Counted from the first letter of the stretch, positions 1-6,944 are shown. The stretch is 9,820 bases of DNA from Bacteroidales bacterium UBA1797 (GCA_002319885.1 DCFT01000060.1:1-9820); one strand, 5' to 3'. Notes: a model not told the origin generated them from the letters alone. Numbers and translations: made by a program.

Positions 1-325
1 GACCAAAATATTTGTTATATGAAATACCAAAATTAAATCCAGGTACCACCCCGTCATTACGAGTATCATAACTTTCAGTTGAAAACCAGCTGATCAGAGG
101 ATCAAAATGGATGCTGAAGTTTATTAAAGGCTGAACGCCGCCGGTTTGGATATATGGGTTATAACTCTGCCGGTTATCATGTGCCGGCGGATACGGAACA
201 ATAACCTGACGGTAAGGTCGCGAAGGATAACCTGGCTGGGCTTGCATATTGCGGCACATTAATATCAGAGAAACAGCAATTAGTGCAATAATTGTTCTGG
301 TGGATGGTTTATAATTGTGTCTCAT
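1..325 (-). CDS. Exported outer-membrane beta-barrel protein, PorT-like (N-terminal 108 residues, cut by window edge)
   Basis: The minus-strand reading frame starts at the ATG in 325-323 and stays open for 108 codons to the window edge, so the C-terminus is missing. Residues 1-30 look like a Sec signal peptide: a basic start (RHNYKPSTR), a hydrophobic stretch (TIIALIAVSLILM), and a likely cut after MQAQ. A proline- and tyrosine-rich linker (about 31-66) follows. From about residue 67 the chain has the alternating aromatic/polar pattern of beta strands, with INFSIHFDPLISWFS and FNFGISYNKYFG. That resembles the first strands of the PorT-family outer-membrane barrels common in Bacteroidota. Family assignment rests on pattern recognition of a fragment; another OmpA- or OprF-type barrel is possible. 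It diverges from the cysteine peptidase gene. No convincing promoter box was seen upstream of it. Confidence 0.7.
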   Translation of the reverse strand, partial: MRHNYKPSTRTIIALIAVSLILMCRNMQAQPGYPSRPYRQVIVPYPPAHDNRQSYNPYIQTGGVQPLINFSIHFDPLISWFSTESYDTRNDGVVPGFNFGISYNKYFG

Positions 326-450
326 GGCTTAGAAGTATAAGTCAAATGATCAATTAAACCCTGGCGTACTATTAATATTATCATGAAGTTATGATTGCAA
401 ATATTGTACCAGGTATTAGTGCTGATGATTTTATTGGAAAAAAATGAAGA

Positions 451-488
451 CTTGAACGTTTGAACATTAAAACATTTGAAGCTTCAAA
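451..488. repeat. Short TTGAA-type repeats and a 14-bp palindrome in the divergent intergenic region
   Basis: Between the divergent barrel and peptidase genes the sequence carries TTGAAC twice (from 452 and 460) and TTGAAG (476-481), running into the perfect palindrome TTTGAAGCTTCAAA at 475-488. A T-rich stretch follows. It could be an operator, a remnant of a low-complexity intergenic repeat, or chance in AT-rich DNA. No gene was found in 326-573. Confidence 0.3.
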
Positions 489-573
489 ATCAGGTTTTTT
501 ATTTATATTTTGTTAGCTTGGCGGCTGAATAAATTCAATTATTTTTCTGGTTTATTACAATAGATTTCACAAT

Positions 574-1782
574 ATGAAAAAACAATTTTTTTTGACTCTG
601 ATACTGGCGCTGATTATTGTGCCATCTTTTTCCCAAAAGAAAAACACTGCTGCCACTTCAAAAACCGATGAAGGTTATAAGTTTACTCCTGTTATAGAGT
701 TGAAGGCAACCCCTGTTAAAAACCAGGCAAGTACTGGTACCTGCTGGGATTTTGCCACAACTTCATTTATCGAATCAGAACTTCTTCGAATGGGAAAGGG
801 GGAGTATGACCTATCCGAAATGTATATAGATAGATTCGACTACGTCGATCGTCTGAAAGATAACTTCATCCAGCAGGGTAAAGGAAACCTTGGTCAGGGA
901 GGCGTCGGACATGACTGGATGATTGAATTTGCCAGGAACGGTATTGTACCTGAGGAGGTATATACTGGTCTTAATTACAGTATGCCTAACCATAACCACG
1001 GTGAACTTAATGCTTTTATAAATGCCGTAGCCGCAGTACCTGTAAAAAGAAACAGGGAAAGTGATCAGTATTTCACTATTGTTGATGCAATACTCGACAC
1101 TTATCTTGGCAAAGTACCTCAGTCATTTACCTATAAAGGTGTAGGGTATACCCCAAAATCTTTCTCTGCCGGCCTTGGTATTAAAACTGAAGATTATGTT
1201 GAGATCACATCATTTACCATCTTCCCATTCTATACTCAGGGACTGCTTCCTATTCCTGACAACTGGAGGAAAATGAATTACTATAACATACCCATTAACG
1301 AACTCGTTGAAGTAATGGATTCATCTCTTAAAAAGGGTTATACTATTGCTTGGGATGGAGACGTGAGCGAAAAAGGTTTCTCTCATTCCAAAGGAGTTGC
1401 AATTATCCCGGAAATTAAAAATACCGATCTATACTCCAATGCCGACAAAGCAAGGTATGGTAAAATGTCTGAAGAAGAACGTTCTGCTGAAGCTTATAAA
1501 TTCAACAGGCCTTTTCCCGAAGCAAAAGTAACCCAGGAATCACGCGAAGAAGGATATGATAATAAGACAACTACCGACGATCACCTGATGCATATAACAG
1601 GAATTGTCAAAGATCAGAATGGCACCAAATATTATATTACAAAGAACTCATGGGGAACAGAAAGGAGTCCTTTCGCCGGATACCTTAATATATCTGAGAA
1701 TTATGTAAGGGCTAAAACAATTTCTATAATGGTGAATAAAAATGCTCTCCCTGACGAAATAAAGACAAAACTCGGATTATAG
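574..1782 (+). CDS. Secreted C1B (bleomycin hydrolase / aminopeptidase C-like) cysteine peptidase
   Basis: This 402-residue papain-fold peptidase has all four active-site residues in place. Gln51 (oxyanion hole) and Cys57 lie six residues apart as in papain (QASTGTCWDFA). The catalytic His is His337 in DHLMHITG, aligning with THAMVLTG of PepC and bleomycin hydrolase. Asn358 sits in KNSWG. The large gap between Cys and His and the overall length fit the C1B subfamily rather than classic papain. Unlike the usual cytoplasmic members, it begins with a signal peptide (MKKQFFLTLILALIIVPSFS, cut before Gln21) and has no propeptide-like region. It ends soon after the catalytic domain, so no C-terminal type IX secretion domain is present. 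I infer a periplasmic or outer-surface aminopeptidase or hexameric hydrolase. It is a single-gene unit converging with the LuxE-like gene. Confidence 0.92.
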   Translation: MKKQFFLTLILALIIVPSFSQKKNTAATSKTDEGYKFTPVIELKATPVKNQASTGTCWDFATTSFIESELLRMGKGEYDLSEMYIDRFDYVDRLKDNFIQQGKGNLGQGGVGHDWMIEFARNGIVPEEVYTGLNYSMPNHNHGELNAFINAVAAVPVKRNRESDQYFTIVDAILDTYLGKVPQSFTYKGVGYTPKSFSAGLGIKTEDYVEITSFTIFPFYTQGLLPIPDNWRKMNYYNIPINELVEVMDSSLKKGYTIAWDGDVSEKGFSHSKGVAIIPEIKNTDLYSNADKARYGKMSEEERSAEAYKFNRPFPEAKVTQESREEGYDNKTTTDDHLMHITGIVKDQNGTKYYITKNSWGTERSPFAGYLNISENYVRAKTISIMVNKNALPDEIKTKLGL

Positions 1783-1795
1783 ATAATTTAATCAC

Positions 1796-1833
1796 ACCGG
1801 GTAAAATATTATCAATGTGCAGAGTTACCTGGT
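1796..1833. terminator. Weak hairpin between convergent genes, possible bidirectional terminator
   Basis: In the 56-bp gap between two convergent genes, ACCGGGTAA (1796-1804) can pair with TTACCTGGT (1825-1833) with one G-T pair, around a 20-nt loop. There is no clear T tract and the loop is long, so this is only a candidate terminator. Confidence 0.22.
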
Positions 1834-1838
1834 GATCG

Positions 1839-2837
1839 CTATACCACAAGCAGATTACAGCCTCGTATATCGCTGTTATCGAACCTTCCAAGTACTTCAA
1901 ATCCATCATCATCGTGAAGCTTGCCGAGATCGCCTGTGGCAATAAAGGAGCATGAATTAATGTTTGCAAGATCAATAATATTTATGCCTCCTGTCCTGTA
2001 TGGTTCATTATAACAGGTCAATGGGTCCTGGGGGTCTCTAAGAATGATTTTCATCCACGGCGGACAATAAAAAATCCCCTTGTCTTTAGAGTAAGCCTGA
2101 CTCAGTAATTCAGTCATACCATACTCCGAATGAATTGAAGAAACATTAAATTTTTCTTTGAGAATGGAATGAAGTTCCGGGCGGGTAAGCTCTTTCCGAC
2201 GCCCTTTCATTCCCCCTGTCTCCATTACAATCACCCCGGAAAGGTCGGGTGATTGATTTTCCGCCAGGTCAAGCAATGCAAAGCTGACGCCCAGCAGCAA
2301 GATTTTCTGATTCTTTTCTTTTGCCTTTTCAATTGATGAAATAAGGTCATTGAGGTTATTTTTATAAAACCCGCTGGAAATAATTTTACTTCTCCTAATC
2401 AGGTTATCAGCCATATAAACAAGTGAAGACCCCTTTCTTTCGGTATAGGAAGGAAGCAGGGCAGTAATAAGAAATTCTTCCGGTTCCCCGTAAAAAATCC
2501 TGAATGATCTCAGAAAGCTTTGTTCATACAGTCTTAAATCATTTACATAGTGTTTCCCGGTTCCTGACCCGGTAGTACCGCTGCTTTCAAATATCATTTC
2601 AACAGGAAGACTACCCGTAAGAATTTCATGATTTCTAAAGAACTCTACAGGAAGGAAAGGGATCTGGTAAAAAGTCGTTATCCCTGAAACATCTTTCCCA
2701 AGACTTTTTACAAATTCATGATAGATTATATTGTTATTATATTGATATCTAAAGACTTCCAGAGCAATTTCAAGGAAGTCTTCCTGGTTTTGTATATTAA
2801 AAATCCGGTTTTGGAAATCTGGCAATCCCATTATCAT
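1839..2837 (-). CDS. LuxE-family acyl-protein synthetase-like adenylating protein
   Basis: This 332-residue protein carries the core motifs of the ANL adenylate-forming superfamily in the arrangement of the LuxE (acyl-protein synthetase) family. They are the Ser/Thr/Gly-rich ATP loop ESSGTTGSGTGK (84-95), SEYGMTEL (237-244), TGDLGKL (301-307) and GRFDNSDIRGC (317-327). The chain ends six residues after the last motif, so the usual C-terminal lid domain with its catalytic lysine is absent. LuxE forms an acyl-AMP and moves the acyl group to a cysteine of its own near the C-terminus. Cys327, five residues from the end, is a candidate for that role, which is inference. No luxC or luxD partner is nearby; the substrate is unknown. 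The ATG at 2837 overlaps the lipoprotein stop as ATGA, suggesting translational coupling. An alternative start is the ATG two codons later (2831). Confidence 0.85.
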   Translation of the reverse strand: MIMGLPDFQNRIFNIQNQEDFLEIALEVFRYQYNNNIIYHEFVKSLGKDVSGITTFYQIPFLPVEFFRNHEILTGSLPVEMIFESSGTTGSGTGKHYVNDLRLYEQSFLRSFRIFYGEPEEFLITALLPSYTERKGSSLVYMADNLIRRSKIISSGFYKNNLNDLISSIEKAKEKNQKILLLGVSFALLDLAENQSPDLSGVIVMETGGMKGRRKELTRPELHSILKEKFNVSSIHSEYGMTELLSQAYSKDKGIFYCPPWMKIILRDPQDPLTCYNEPYRTGGINIIDLANINSCSFIATGDLGKLHDDDGFEVLGRFDNSDIRGCNLLVV

Positions 2838-3367
2838 TTGCCAGAAAAAGTTGTTGAACCATCAGATTGATAAACCCATTGAAAAGTACATTCGCCATAG
2901 ACTACACTTTGTCGTGTTTCATTAACTGTACTGACAATCCTGATTTTAGTATAGTTATCGGCTCCCGATCTGTATATCCAAACCTGGTGGGGATTTATAG
3001 GATCAGCCATATCCTGCCATTGTGTCACTGCAACCGTTTTCAGATTATCAAAAGCCGATTGGGCAGTTGGCTCGTCAGCATAATCTCCAACCTTATAAAA
3101 AGATGGCTTGAGATTGTCGCTCTGTAAGGTCAGATGCGGGCTGTCAGGATTTTCAATATTTACAAATAGTACGATATCGGGCCCGGGTGTGGTACTTGTA
3201 GCGACTAATTTTGCACCAGGAAAATAAAACCCGTACTGAAAATAAGAGGCAGAGTAGTATGTGGTATTATCTATTGTATCAATGCCCGATGTCCGGGTTG
3301 ATTCTTTTTTTGTACAACCTGTAAAAATCGAAATGAGTGCAAGAAATATAGTTACCTGTCTTTTCAT
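2834..3367 (-). CDS. Hypothetical lipoprotein
   Basis: I do not recognise this 177-residue protein. Its N-terminus, MKRQVTIFLALISIFTGC, is a lipoprotein signal peptide with lipobox FTGC and Cys18 as the lipidated residue, followed by a charged linker (TKKES). This means export to the periplasm and membrane anchoring. The mature part is rich in Tyr, Phe, Thr and Val, with likely beta strands such as DIVLFVNIE, HQVWIYRSG and YTKIRIVST, and ends in CTFQWVYQ...FSGK. This loosely resembles small beta-rich surface lipoproteins of Bacteroidota, but I cannot name a family. Its stop overlaps the start of the LuxE-like gene by 4 bp, so the two are probably co-expressed. A TAtcTTTA box lies only a few bases upstream of the start (3379-3372). 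No Shine-Dalgarno sequence is visible. Confidence 0.8.
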   Translation of the reverse strand: MKRQVTIFLALISIFTGCTKKESTRTSGIDTIDNTTYYSASYFQYGFYFPGAKLVATSTTPGPDIVLFVNIENPDSPHLTLQSDNLKPSFYKVGDYADEPTAQSAFDNLKTVAVTQWQDMADPINPHQVWIYRSGADNYTKIRIVSTVNETRQSVVYGECTFQWVYQSDGSTTFSGK

Positions 3368-3507
3368 TATGTAAAGATAATAGTTTTCGGATATTTCATG
3401 AAAAACAATAATTTTCAGATAATCCGATATATCTCAATATGATTTAAACAGGCCGCTATAGAGATTGGTTCATTACATAAAAAACGAGTGCCTAAAAAAG
3501 TATTTCA

Positions 3508-3665
3508 AACCACGAAGGACACAAAGCAGGCGCAAAGTGCACAAAGAGAAAATCGTGATATTGAAAACTTTGTGTCCCCTGCCTGCCGGCAGGCAGGTTT
3601 GTGAATTTCCTTTGTGCCCTCCCAACACTTCGGTCAGGATCTTCGCTTCGCTTCGATTTGTGGTT
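3508..3665. repeat. 158-bp fold-back intergenic element with AACCAC...GTGGTT ends (MITE-like)
   Basis: The 316-bp gap 3368-3683 contains no convincing gene. An element here begins with AACCACGAA (3508-3516) and ends with its near-inverse TTTGTGGTT (3657-3665). Inside, the motif CACAAAG recurs on the left (ACACAAAG, GCACAAAG) and its inverse CTTTGTG on the right (ACTTTGTGT, CCTTTGTGC). At its centre is the perfect 20-bp palindrome at 3578-3597. Near the right end CTTCG is repeated three times (3641-3655). Arms with CACAAAG words and AACCAC termini are, from memory, typical of dispersed non-coding repeats in environmental bacterial genomes. No transposase is present. Transcribed from pgk it would form a strong hairpin and may stop transcription. 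In 3368-3507 I see nothing else definite. Confidence 0.6.
3578..3597. repeat. Perfect 20-bp GC-rich palindrome inside the fold-back element
   Basis: CCTGCCTGCCGGCAGGCAGG reads identically on both strands and is far more GC-rich than its surroundings. It consists of CCTG/CAGG units around a central GCCGGC. It lies about 86 bp downstream of the pgk stop codon. Such CCTGCC palindromes are recurrent intergenic words in some uncultivated bacterial genomes (recollection, not tested here). Confidence 0.75.
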
Positions 3666-3683
3666 AATCGAATTCTTCTTTTG

Positions 3684-4946
3684 CTACTCTCCCCGGATTG
3701 CAGTTATGCCCGGAAGTTTCTTCCCTTCCATGTATTCAAGCATCGCCCCACCACCAGTTGAAACATAGCTCACTTTATCAGCCAGTCCGTTTTTGTTTAT
3801 AGCAGCCACAGAATCACCACCGCCTATCAGACTATATGCGCCTTTCGATGTGGCTTCTGCAATGGCTTTAGCGACAGCTGTTGTCCCTTTTGAGAATTTC
3901 TCCATTTCAAAAACACCCATTGGTCCGTTCCAGAGAATAGTTTTTGAGTTTTCAATAACTGATGAAAATTCCTTTATAGTTTTCTCAGCAATATCAAGAC
4001 CCATCCATCCGTCTTCAACAGCATCAGCCGGAGTAACATTAGTATTAGCATCATTATCAAACTTATCAGCATTCAGGCTGTCAACAGGAAGATAAAGGTT
4101 AACCTTCTTTTCTTTTGCTTTTTCAATGAGTTTAAGAGCAAGATCAAGTTTGTCTTCCTCACATAGTGATTTACCGATCTTGCCGCCCATAGCTTTAATA
4201 AAGGTATAGGTCATCCCTCCTCCAATAATCAGATTATCCACCCTGTTAAGAAGGTTTTCAATCAACATTATCTTATCAGAAACTTTTGCGCCTCCCATTA
4301 TTGCTGTAAATGGCCTCCGGGGATCTTTAAGAACCTTATCCATAGCAGCAAGTTCACTGTTAATCAAAAAACCGAACATTCTTTTGTCAGTATCAAAGAA
4401 ATCGGCCATTACAGCCGTGGTAGCATGGGCACGATGAGCAGTACCGAATGCATCATTAACATAAATTTCAGCATATCCCGACAATTTCTTTGCCATCTCT
4501 TTCTGTTTGATCTTCATCTCAGCTTTTGCAGCTTTTTTCTCCTCATCAGTGACTGTTTCAGGCAGAATGGGTTTTCCTTCTTCCTCGGGATAAAAGCGAA
4601 CATTTTCAAGCAGTAATACCTCACCTGGCTTAAGTTCAGCGGACATTTTTACTGCAGATTCTCCCAGGCAATCGTCAGCAAACAACACCTTCCTGCCAAG
4701 AAGTTTTTCAAGAACCGGAAGAACAGGCTTCAGGGAATATTTTTCCATCCGCCCTTCGGGTCTTCCAAGATGGGACATTAAGATCAGGCATCCTCCATCA
4801 TTCAGTATTTTATTTATTGTCAACAATGCTCCCCTGATACGTGTATCATCTGTTACCATAAAAGTTTTTTTGTCGAGAGGCACATTGAAATCAACCCTTA
4901 CTATGGCCTTTTTCCCTTTGAAATTAAAGTCCTGAATCATTTTCAT
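3684..4946 (-). CDS. pgk: Phosphoglycerate kinase
   Basis: The enzyme transfers phosphate from 1,3-bisphosphoglycerate to ADP in glycolysis, and the reverse in gluconeogenesis, in the cytoplasm. The 420-residue sequence has the family signatures in order: VRVDFNVP (16-23, substrate-binding Asp19 and Asn21), SHLGRPEGR (58-66), LLENVRFYPEEE (112-123), FGTAHRAHATTA (167-178), MGGAKVSDKI (217-226), the nucleotide-site NGPMGVFE (340-347), GGGDSVAAI (375-383) and STGGGAMLEY (396-405). A lysine- and glutamate-rich insertion at about 130-155 makes it slightly longer than the shortest bacterial enzymes. The start at 4946 (MKMIQDFNF) is reasonable; the second Met (4940) is an equal alternative. It stands alone between two intergenic fold-back elements. 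A TAGGTTTG box lies upstream. Confidence 0.98.
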   Translation of the reverse strand: MKMIQDFNFKGKKAIVRVDFNVPLDKKTFMVTDDTRIRGALLTINKILNDGGCLILMSHLGRPEGRMEKYSLKPVLPVLEKLLGRKVLFADDCLGESAVKMSAELKPGEVLLLENVRFYPEEEGKPILPETVTDEEKKAAKAEMKIKQKEMAKKLSGYAEIYVNDAFGTAHRAHATTAVMADFFDTDKRMFGFLINSELAAMDKVLKDPRRPFTAIMGGAKVSDKIMLIENLLNRVDNLIIGGGMTYTFIKAMGGKIGKSLCEEDKLDLALKLIEKAKEKKVNLYLPVDSLNADKFDNDANTNVTPADAVEDGWMGLDIAEKTIKEFSSVIENSKTILWNGPMGVFEMEKFSKGTTAVAKAIAEATSKGAYSLIGGGDSVAAINKNGLADKVSYVSTGGGAMLEYMEGKKLPGITAIRGE

Positions 4947-4987
4947 AGATCAAATATTTTTATTTAACACAAGAAATTTTTCTTTTA

Positions 4988-5018
4988 CAAACCTACATTA
5001 TTTTTGGAAATATTTAAA
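4988..5018 (-). promoter_or_regulatory. Predicted Bacteroidota-type promoter of pgk
   Basis: On the minus strand TAGGTTTG (4995-4988) matches the Bacteroidota -7 consensus TAnnTTTG exactly. A -33 TTTG is not present. TTTA at 5018-5015 sits at a 19-bp spacing and is the closest candidate. Transcription would start near 4981-4984, giving a leader of about 35 nt before pgk. Confidence 0.45.
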
Positions 5019-5075
5019 TGCAATAAATCAACTTATTGTAATAAATAATTGTGCCTCTTTATACTCTGCTCAGTG

Positions 5076-5168
5076 ATTCTCTGTGCTCCTCTATGTGTCT
5101 CTGTGTAAGTCCCTGACCTTTTCATTACACAGTTTTGCATAGAGTAGACACAGAGTTATACAGAGAAT
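5076..5168. repeat. 93-bp imperfect inverted repeat (CTCTGTG/CACAGAG family) upstream of pgk and tpx
   Basis: The 305-bp gap 4947-5251 holds no gene. The left arm (5076-5108) and right arm (5125-5168) are imperfect inverses around a 16-nt loop. The outer ends ATTCTCTGT and ACAGAGAAT match exactly, as do CTCTATG (5089-5095) against CATAGAG (5138-5144), and the inner CTGTGTAA (5101-5108) against TTACACAG (5125-5132). The right arm is about 11 nt longer. The words CTCTGTG and CACAGAG repeat within the arms. It is a different family from the element downstream of pgk. From memory this is a common kind of dispersed intergenic repeat; no transposase or ORF is associated. Confidence 0.6.
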
Positions 5169-5233
5169 GGTAAACATACAAAGGACTGAACCATTCAGTT
5201 CTGATAAATGTTTCCTCTTCATAAAAGTTTAAT

Positions 5234-5241
5234 TAAATTTG
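5234..5241 (+). promoter_or_regulatory. Candidate -7 promoter box of tpx
   Basis: TAAATTTG matches TAnnTTTG exactly and ends 10 bp before the tpx ATG. A matching -33 TTG is not evident (ATGTTTC lies near the expected place, 5208-5214). If used, the transcript would have almost no leader. The match may be chance in AT-rich DNA. Confidence 0.3.
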
Positions 5242-5251
5242 AAAAAAAGTT

Positions 5252-5752
5252 ATGGCAAAAATTACATTCAAAGGAAATCCGGTAAATACTTCAGGCAATC
5301 TGCCGGCAACAGGTAGTAAAGCACCTGAGTTTACACTTGTAAAGTCTGATCTCGGTTCATTATCCCTTTCAGAACTTAAAGGGAAAAAAGTTATTCTGAA
5401 TATATTCCCGAGTCTCGACACATCAGTCTGTGCAACAACAGTCCGAAAATTCAATCAAATGGCCGCCGGATTGAAGAATGTCACTGTTCTGGGGATATCG
5501 AAAGATCTTCCATTTGCACATGGCCGGTTCTGCTCCACCGAAGGCATTAATAATGTTATCACATTGTCAGGTTTCCGCGACAGAGAATTTGGAAAAGCAT
5601 ATGGTGTTGATTATGTAGATGGTCCAGTGGTAGGACTTTATGCACGGGCTATAGTCGTAGTAGATGAAAAAGGAACGGTCATTTATACCGAACTGGTTCC
5701 TGAACATATACATGAGCCGGACTATGATGCTGCTCTAAAAGCCATTAAATAA
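5252..5752 (+). CDS. tpx: Thiol peroxidase (Tpx, atypical 2-Cys peroxiredoxin)
   Basis: Tpx reduces hydrogen peroxide and alkyl hydroperoxides using thioredoxin-supplied electrons. The 166-residue length is that of the family. The peroxidatic Cys60 lies in FPSLDTSVCATTVRKFN, and the resolving Cys94 in FAHGRFCSTEG. These correspond to Cys61 and Cys95 of the E. coli enzyme, which form an intramolecular disulfide. LYARAIVVVDEKG (129-141) and EPDYDAALKAIK at the C-terminus are also family-typical. No signal peptide is present, so it is cytoplasmic. It is divergent from pgk across a 305-bp gap and is followed after 50 bp by holB, which may share its transcript. No regulator-binding site such as an OxyR box was recognised. 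Confidence 0.97.
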   Translation: MAKITFKGNPVNTSGNLPATGSKAPEFTLVKSDLGSLSLSELKGKKVILNIFPSLDTSVCATTVRKFNQMAAGLKNVTVLGISKDLPFAHGRFCSTEGINNVITLSGFRDREFGKAYGVDYVDGPVVGLYARAIVVVDEKGTVIYTELVPEHIHEPDYDAALKAIK

Positions 5753-5802
5753 GGTAACAGACACTCAAACTTATCGTTATATTAATTTTTTGAGACAGAT
5801 TT

Positions 5803-6930
5803 ATGAATTTTGAGCGGATTCCAGGTCAGCAGGAAATAAAGGCGAAGCTCATCCGGTCAGTAAAAGAAGAGAGAGTAAGCCATGCACAACTTTTTGCCGG
5901 ACCTGAAGGGTGCGGCAGCATGGCCCTCGCATTGGCCTATGCCAGGTATATAAGTTGTGAAAACCGTACAGATCATGATTCATGCGGTACCTGTAAGTCG
6001 TGTGTGAAATATGAGAAGCTGATCCATCCCGATCTCCATTTTGTCTTTCCTGTGATAAAAGGTAAAAAAGTTACCGACCCGGTAAGCGATAATTATTTAG
6101 AAGAATGGAGAGAGTTTGTCAGGAAGTCACCATATTTTAATTTTAATAACTGGATGGATTCCATTGAGGTCGGAAACGCCCAGGGGATGATATTTGCTTC
6201 GGAAGCTTCCGAAATAATTAAAAAATTAAGCCTGAAAACCTTTGAATCAGACTTCAAGATAATGATTATCTGGCTTCCTGAAAAAATGCATCAGGCTACA
6301 GCCAATAAACTTCTGAAGATGATTGAGGAACCTCCTGAAAAAACCCTGTTCCTGCTTGTTTCTGAAGAACCCGATAAAGTAATACCAACAATTCTTTCAA
6401 GGTGCCAGCTTGTTAAAATTCCGTCTTTCACTGGCATGGCCATTGAAAAATATCTTTTAAACAGATTTAACATAACTGCCGGTAAGGCTGCCGATTTATC
6501 GCGGGTATCAAATGGAAATATCACCAGGGCAATTGAGCTTATTGAAAACGAAGATTATTCGGTCGCAAATCTGGAAAGGTTCAAAAGTCTGATGAGATTT
6601 GCCTGGAAACGCGACATTATTTCATTAATCAACTGGTCTGAAGAGATAGCTTCAACAGGCAGGGAAGCCCAGAAAAACTTTATCACCTTCGCGCTGAGAC
6701 TCCTCAGGGAAAACCTTATGCTTTCACTCGGTCAGCTAAAGAACAGACTGGTATATCTTGCTGGCGATGAAGCTGACTTTTCCGGGAAATTTCATCCCTC
6801 TGTTAATCAAACCAATATATATCCTCTAAATGAGGAACTTAACCTTGTTTATTCACATATTGAATCAAACGGGAATGCAAAAATAATTTTCCTCGACCTG
6901 GCATTAAAGGTTACCAGGCTTATCCGCTGA
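5803..6930 (+). CDS. holB: DNA polymerase III delta' subunit (clamp-loader AAA+ protein)
   Basis: This 375-residue protein is the stator subunit of the clamp loader, which places the beta sliding clamp on DNA during replication. The N-terminal AAA+ module has a degenerate P-loop, GPEGCGSM (33-40), lacking the Walker Lys-Ser/Thr. A non-ATP-binding P-loop is also known for E. coli delta'. A four-cysteine zinc module follows (Cys52, Cys61, Cys64, Cys67, the last three in CGTCKSC). Next come KLLKMIEEPPEKTLFLL (169-185) and the SRC motif (ILSRCQ, 197-202) that supplies the arginine finger to a neighbouring subunit. DnaX gamma/tau is the main alternative, but its Walker A would be intact and it would be longer. 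It sits 50 bp after tpx and 75 bp before ricT. Confidence 0.9.
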   Translation: MNFERIPGQQEIKAKLIRSVKEERVSHAQLFAGPEGCGSMALALAYARYISCENRTDHDSCGTCKSCVKYEKLIHPDLHFVFPVIKGKKVTDPVSDNYLEEWREFVRKSPYFNFNNWMDSIEVGNAQGMIFASEASEIIKKLSLKTFESDFKIMIIWLPEKMHQATANKLLKMIEEPPEKTLFLLVSEEPDKVIPTILSRCQLVKIPSFTGMAIEKYLLNRFNITAGKAADLSRVSNGNITRAIELIENEDYSVANLERFKSLMRFAWKRDIISLINWSEEIASTGREAQKNFITFALRLLRENLMLSLGQLKNRLVYLAGDEADFSGKFHPSVNQTNIYPLNEELNLVYSHIESNGNAKIIFLDLALKVTRLIR

Positions 6931-6944
6931 TCATTACAACGATT

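Noticed and set aside
391..447. 18-codon open frame (MIANIVPG...) between the divergent genes
   Set aside because: Very short, with no ribosome-binding or promoter context and no recognisable features; expected by chance.
2867..3127. 86-codon plus-strand frame opposite the lipoprotein gene
   Set aside because: Antisense to a lipoprotein with a clear signal peptide and lipobox; no protein-like features of its own.
3641..3655. Three CTTCG units considered as a CRISPR or microsatellite array
   Set aside because: Only 15 bp, with no spacers; part of the larger inverted-repeat element.
3465..3761. 98-codon plus-strand open frame downstream of pgk
   Set aside because: It runs through the fold-back repeat and the 20-bp palindrome (giving the tell-tale LPAGRQ string) and into the end of pgk on the other strand. 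Composition is unlike a real protein.
3793..4616. Two plus-strand frames antisense to pgk
   Set aside because: They lie opposite highly conserved phosphoglycerate kinase motifs and have no independent evidence.
5803..6930. Possibility that holB is DnaX (gamma/tau)
   Set aside because: The P-loop lacks the Lys-Ser/Thr needed for ATP binding and the protein is shorter than DnaX. The layout fits delta'.
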